Positions 60,773 to 64,000 of a DNA stretch of 64,000 nucleotides are shown piece by piece; within the stretch, counting starts at the first letter, position 1; each line of letters opens with the position of its first letter. Under the pieces are notes generated by a model. That model was not told where the DNA came from, ran no database searches, and was given only the letters and a program-made list of their open reading frames with translations. The position numbers were made by a program, and so were the translations under genes. The DNA is taken from NCBI RefSeq assembly GCF_003056335.1, contig NZ_PYWA01000007.1, forward strand, positions 176,960 through 240,959, in the 5' to 3' direction. Source of the DNA: Paracoccus indicus (GTDB lineage: Bacteria; Pseudomonadota; Alphaproteobacteria; Rhodobacterales; Rhodobacteraceae).

Positions 60773-61824
60773 CTAGTCGCCGTCCATGTCTGGAAAGATC
60801 TCGCGCAGCTTGTGCATTCCGCGTGCAGCCAGTTCACGGGAGGTGATTATCTTCCCACCAAAGACCTTTAAGATCGGCGCCCCGCCCGTCTAATTTGGGT
60901 CGAACTCATCATCATGGGTGATGGCTAGGGGATTGCCCTGCCCATCGTCGAACAGGGGCCGCACGCCGGCAAAGCTGTACAGGACGTCATCGAGGCGCAA
61001 CTTTTCCTTGGAAGTACCGCTTCACGGCGGCCAGCAGGTAGTCGATATTGGACACGTCGGCGGTCACATCCACGGCGCGACCGTCATAGGCGATGTCGGT
61101 GGCGCCGATCAGCGCCTTATCGCCTTCGTATGGGTTGATTGAAGATTACCCGTTGTCGTGGTGCTGGACCAGATAGGCACCGCCGCCCTTGACCAGCCGC
61201 GCTTTGCGGGCCAAATTCGCCCCCGCGACACGGTTGATAAAATCGCTGCCCCGATGCCTGCAAGATTGACCAGACAGCGGGCGCGGAACCTGTAGGTCTC
61301 ACCGCTGGCGGCATCGGTGGTGGTGACGGTCCAGGCGTCATCCTCGCGGCGGACTTGGGTACCGGCGGTGCTAAACGCGCGTCATCGACCCAGCAGTCGC
61401 TGTATTCGACCCCCCTTTTTAGCTGCCCAGCAAGAGCTAGCCTTCGGGTGCGCGGCGCAAATTCAGCGTGCGGGCGCCGGGCAGTCTCCTGCCCCGCCCA
61501 GATTATTGTACGGAGAACAGCTCCAACCGGACCAGCTAGGCGGGGCGGTCGTCGGAGCTGTGGGGCAGCACGAAGCGAATCGGCTAGGCGCTATTCTGGG
61601 CGCCGGCCAGCACGACTTCGCGCTCGATCGGGGCCTCGAGGACAAGGCTGAATTCGTAATGTTCCAGATAGCACATACCGCCGTGGACCAGCTTGTCACA
61701 CCGTGACTACGTTCCCTGCGCCAGGTCGTCTTTTCGCACAGGACCACCGACAGGTGACGTCCGCCGCATCGTGCGCGATGCCAGCGCCTTTGATGTTGCC
61801 GCCCGTCAGAAAAAGATCGATCAT
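60773..61824 (-). pseudogene. eryB: Disrupted EryB-like FAD glycerol-3-phosphate/erythritol-4-phosphate dehydrogenase
   Basis: From ATG 61824 the FAD motif reads DLFLTGGNIKGAGIAHDAA (usually GGGINGAGIARDAA). After frame changes come SVVLCEK, DDLAQGT, LVHGGMCYLEHYEFSLV, PIRFVLPHSSDDRPA, YEGDKALIGATDIAYDG, DDVLYSFAGVRPLFDDG and VFGGKIITSRELA at the C terminus. Many stops interrupt it; two fall exactly where Trp is conserved (before PIRFVLPH and after DDRPA). The span is about 350 codons against roughly 500 for the family, so an internal part is also missing. It would oxidise L-erythritol-4-phosphate. It is non-functional as read. Confidence 0.85.
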
Positions 61825-61825
61825 G

Positions 61826-63201
61826 CTACTGGTGCCATTTATCGGGAACTCCTGTCCGGGCCACGCGGTGGGGGCGAGGGCGGTCCATGTCGGCGGCAAA
61901 GGCCGGAAACAGCCGGTCATAGATTTGCGCCGGCGCCGGATCGGGGGCCTTGGGCGGATCAAGCAGCGGCGTGACCCATTCGGCGATGTAGGCATCCATA
62001 TCGGGATAGGAGCGGATGGCGACGGCAGCCATCATCGCGGCCCCCGCCTCGTCGCGTTGCGGCACGCGGACCGGGGCGTTCAGTGATGCCGAAAGGATCG
62101 CGCGCAGCCCCATCGACGGCTCGACGAACCCTGCACGCGCATCGGCGCTGACAAACGGTCCGGGTCGCGACTGCGCTAGCCACCCCTCCAGATGGATGAC
62201 TAGGTCGCGGCGGTTGACCTATTGCCTCAAGTCCGACATAATTCTCGCCTAAACGGTCTGCACCCAGTCTAGGCTCAACGTCGTGGCCATGTTGATCCGG
62301 ATTTGCACGATGACGCCCAAGATCGGCAGGCAGACGACAAAGCCGGTGCCCTGATCGTTCAGGACCACCTACCCCTCATCGACCACACGCAGATGCACCC
62401 CGGTCGAGCCGACCGTCGAACAGGCCACGTCGCCCGCTCCGCCGCGCATACCGACACACAGTCCCGTCATCACCATGTCGACTTAGCCCAGTGTCACGGG
62501 CGTCCCTGCCACCAAGGCCAGTCCGTCGCGCGGCAACTGCCGTCAGCGGATGGGTGACCTGCCCGCCGTCGATGATGGGCGGCAGCAGGTGACGACAGCT
62601 TTCCCACCCCAGCGCCGTGATGACGTCGTCGTCATAGGCGCGGGTGCGGAAATTGTCGAAGGTGAAGCTGGCCTTGGACGGGTCGGTGGCGCGGATGCCG
62701 GTCAGGTTCAGGTAAAGCCAGTTCTTGAAATGCAACGCGTCCTGAGCGCGGTCGAGCAGTTCGGGCGCGTTGGCATCCATATGCGCCATCTGCGCACCCG
62801 GATGGCAGGTGTTCAGTCCGGTGCCGGTCGTCTCGACCCGCTGGATGTTCATTGGGCCGGCGGCAAAGCGGTCGACAGTGAATGCGGCACGGGCGTCCAC
62901 CACAGCCATGCAGTCCACAGTAGGACCTCCCGCCCGCCAACCAGGTGCCGTCCCCCTTGCCCCCGTCAACGGCAGCGCTGCGTGCAAGATTGGGCAGGCG
63001 GTCGCCAACACCGCGCGGGGCCGACGCGCAATCACCCCATGAGCAGGCCATGTCCTGCATGGCGGACCCGTCCTGCCCCGTCAGGTAATATTGCGCACCG
63101 AGAACACACTAAATTGTTGCCCCGCCATGCCGTAAGCCACCGCCTTGATGACCGAGGTTCCCGTGTCGATGCCGACACGAATATGCGGCTCGGACGTGGC
63201 G
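61826..63201 (-). pseudogene. eryA: Disrupted EryA-like FGGY carbohydrate kinase
   Basis: The N terminus reads RVGIDTGTSVIKAVAYGMAGQ, the phosphate loop of FGGY kinases. In other frames it continues with MQDMACSWGDCA, TGTGLNTCHPGAQMAH, NWLYLNLTGIRATDP and AYDDDVITALGWESCRHLLPP. The C terminus is LSASLNAPVRVPQRDEAGAA then MMAAVAIRSYPDMD. Several frameshifts and stops divide it and the start codon is unclear. In erythritol loci this kinase makes L-erythritol-4-phosphate. Its stop lies 2 bp before the eryB ATG, so it was the first gene of an eryA-eryB-eryC unit. Confidence 0.85.
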
Positions 63202-63527
63202 CCCGGCGATGCTGCTGATGCTGATTATTGTCAGACTCCGCCGCAGTATTGGGGTCGAACCCACCTGCATGGCTTGCCCCAGTCGCGCAGGAACGCCATC
63301 TTTCACGCAACGCACTGAATCATGTCTATCGTATTTTCTAACATGTTTGGTGCCGGTCATTCTGTGCGGGAAGCTACGGCAACAGGATAAAAACGCTGGG
63401 TCGTGCCGATCCTGCGGCAGCAATCCGCCGGAGGGAGGGCCGGTCGCATGCATTCATCGCCTCAGGTTCGGCCATGTCCTAGCCAAGACCGCATAGCATG
63501 TTGTGGTCTTTTTCCTGATCAGAACGG
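63202..63527. other. Intergenic region between eryA remnant and DUF2291 remnant
   Basis: Roughly 325 bases with no supportable gene. It is the divergent control region of the kinase operon and the presumed transporter operon. It is somewhat more AT-rich in parts (for example 63310-63400). I could not pick out a confident operator. Confidence 0.35.
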
Positions 63528-63531
63528 GGCC

Positions 63532-63772
63532 ATGACGTGACCCACACATTCACTGCACCCAAGGCACCCGCCGCCCCGCCGTCTCTAGTCGTTATCGCTT
63601 GGCGTCGTAGTTCTGGCAGCGATGGCGCTGGATACGACCGTCGTGCAGGTCGAGTCCGAAGTCGACGCCAGCCAGTTGGCGTTCTCCGCCGATGATTGCG
63701 CCACAACCGAATTTCCGCGCATCCAGTCCGTCGTACAGGAACGCACGATCGATGTGATAACTCTGGCCTAGG
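63532..63772 (+). pseudogene. DUF2291 family exported protein fragment, frameshifted and cut by an IS5-family element
   Basis: From about GTG 63537 a short N terminus leads, after a one-base shift near 63600, into GVVVLAAMALDTTVVQVESEVDASQ and FPRIQSVVQERTIDVITLA. This matches my memory of DUF2291 lipoprotein-like proteins (hydrophobic anchor, then LDTKVV and FPRIQ motifs). The gene ends at a CTAG where transposase sequence begins. DUF2291 genes commonly accompany sugar or polyol ABC transporters, including those of erythritol/adonitol loci, so the transporter operon probably followed before disruption. Confidence 0.6.
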
Positions 63773-64000
63773 TCATGTTGACAAATGGCGGAGCCAGAGA
63801 CGGATCGAGGTGATGTCGATGAACCCCAAGAAGCTCTCTGCGGTTTTGTCGTAGCGGGTGGCGACGCGGCGGGCGTTCTTCAGCTTGTTGAAGCAGCGCT
63901 AGACGAGGTTGCGCAGCCTGTAGAGGGTGCGATCCACGGTGACACGGAGCTTGCGGGTCTTGCGCATGGGGATGACCGGCACAACGTTGCGCGCTTCCAT
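63772..64000 (-). mobile_element. IS5-family (IS427-like) transposase 3' end with an in-frame stop, cut by the window edge
   Basis: On the minus strand the frame ending at TGA 63773-63775 reads VIPMRKTRKLRV, TLYRLRNLV, then TAG, then RCFNKLKNARRVATRYDKTAESFLGFI to the end. This is the C-terminal part of an IS5-family DDE transposase, where VERCFxxLK is expected, so the TAG replaces Glu. The outer end GGTCATGTTGACAAATGG starts at a CTAG in the DUF2291 remnant, a target of the IS427 type. The other end lies outside the window. Confidence 0.85.

Noticed and set aside
60776..63500. Short plus-strand open frames in the degraded region as novel genes
   Set aside because: The minus strand shows clear kinase and FAD dehydrogenase homology in pieces; the plus frames have none.

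Overview
The window is high-GC alphaproteobacterial chromosome, most consistent with Rhodobacteraceae and probably Paracoccus or a close relative. The evidence is gene order and family content: ftsW-murG-murC-DUF2484, yajC-secD-secF-ccmABCDG, lon beside an HU-like gene beside tRNA-Val, and an RTX metalloprotease with a Cys-rich N terminus. The genus call is an inference from recognised families, not from a database search.

Region by region. 1-5.1 kb: end of a division and cell-wall cluster (ftsW, murG, murC, DUF2484, a cut-off membrane protein), then a DUF1989 protein. 5.1-12.1 kb: ccdA-like gene, RNase E with a long leader, SRAP protein, alpha/beta hydrolase, yciB, DUF1223 protein. 12.2-17.1 kb: aconitase with a clear terminator, and gamma-glutamyltransferase. 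17.2-23.3 kb: one collinear run yajC-secD-secF-Mth938-like-ccmA-ccmB-ccmC-ccmD-ccmG. 23.4-32.1 kb: M20 hydrolase, mazG, dusA, tRNA-Val(CAC), HU-like gene, lon, an EnvZ-type kinase, a metallo-beta-lactamase-fold hydrolase, tRNA-Asn(GTT). 32.3-41.5 kb is accessory: IS3 relic, secreted RTX protease, small exported protein, a lysine/aminoadipate pair (hglS with a poly-C frameshift, family 7 aldehyde dehydrogenase), and a hydantoin/allantoin-type NCS1 permease, racemase and GntR regulator. 41.5-50.2 kb: thiC with a TPP riboswitch, then a co-directional periplasmic molybdenum hydroxylase, triheme cytochrome, DJ-1, CurA and TetR set. 50.3-52.6 kb: the arsenate-efflux pair arsJ-gap.

52.7-64.0 kb is the most interesting part. 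It is a tetritol (erythritol-type) catabolic locus in two very different states. One half, deoR-tpiA-rpiB-fbp-fba, is intact and tightly packed. Its TIM and RpiB resemble the Brucella/rhizobial EryH and EryI isomerases, which deliver D-erythrose-4-phosphate. Adding a class I FBPase and a class II aldolase suggests that erythrose-4-phosphate could be drained through sedoheptulose-1,7-bisphosphate. The other half (eryD, eryC, eryB, eryA, and a DUF2291 gene of the transporter operon) is broken by truncation, frameshifts, stop codons and an IS5-family insertion.

The broken stretch begins abruptly near 60.5 kb. It is strongly enriched in CTAG, and conserved Trp codons (TGG in a CCTGG context) read as TAG. 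This could be real decay, or unpolished sequence with errors at CCWGG motifs. That question has to be settled before any conclusion that the pathway is dead.
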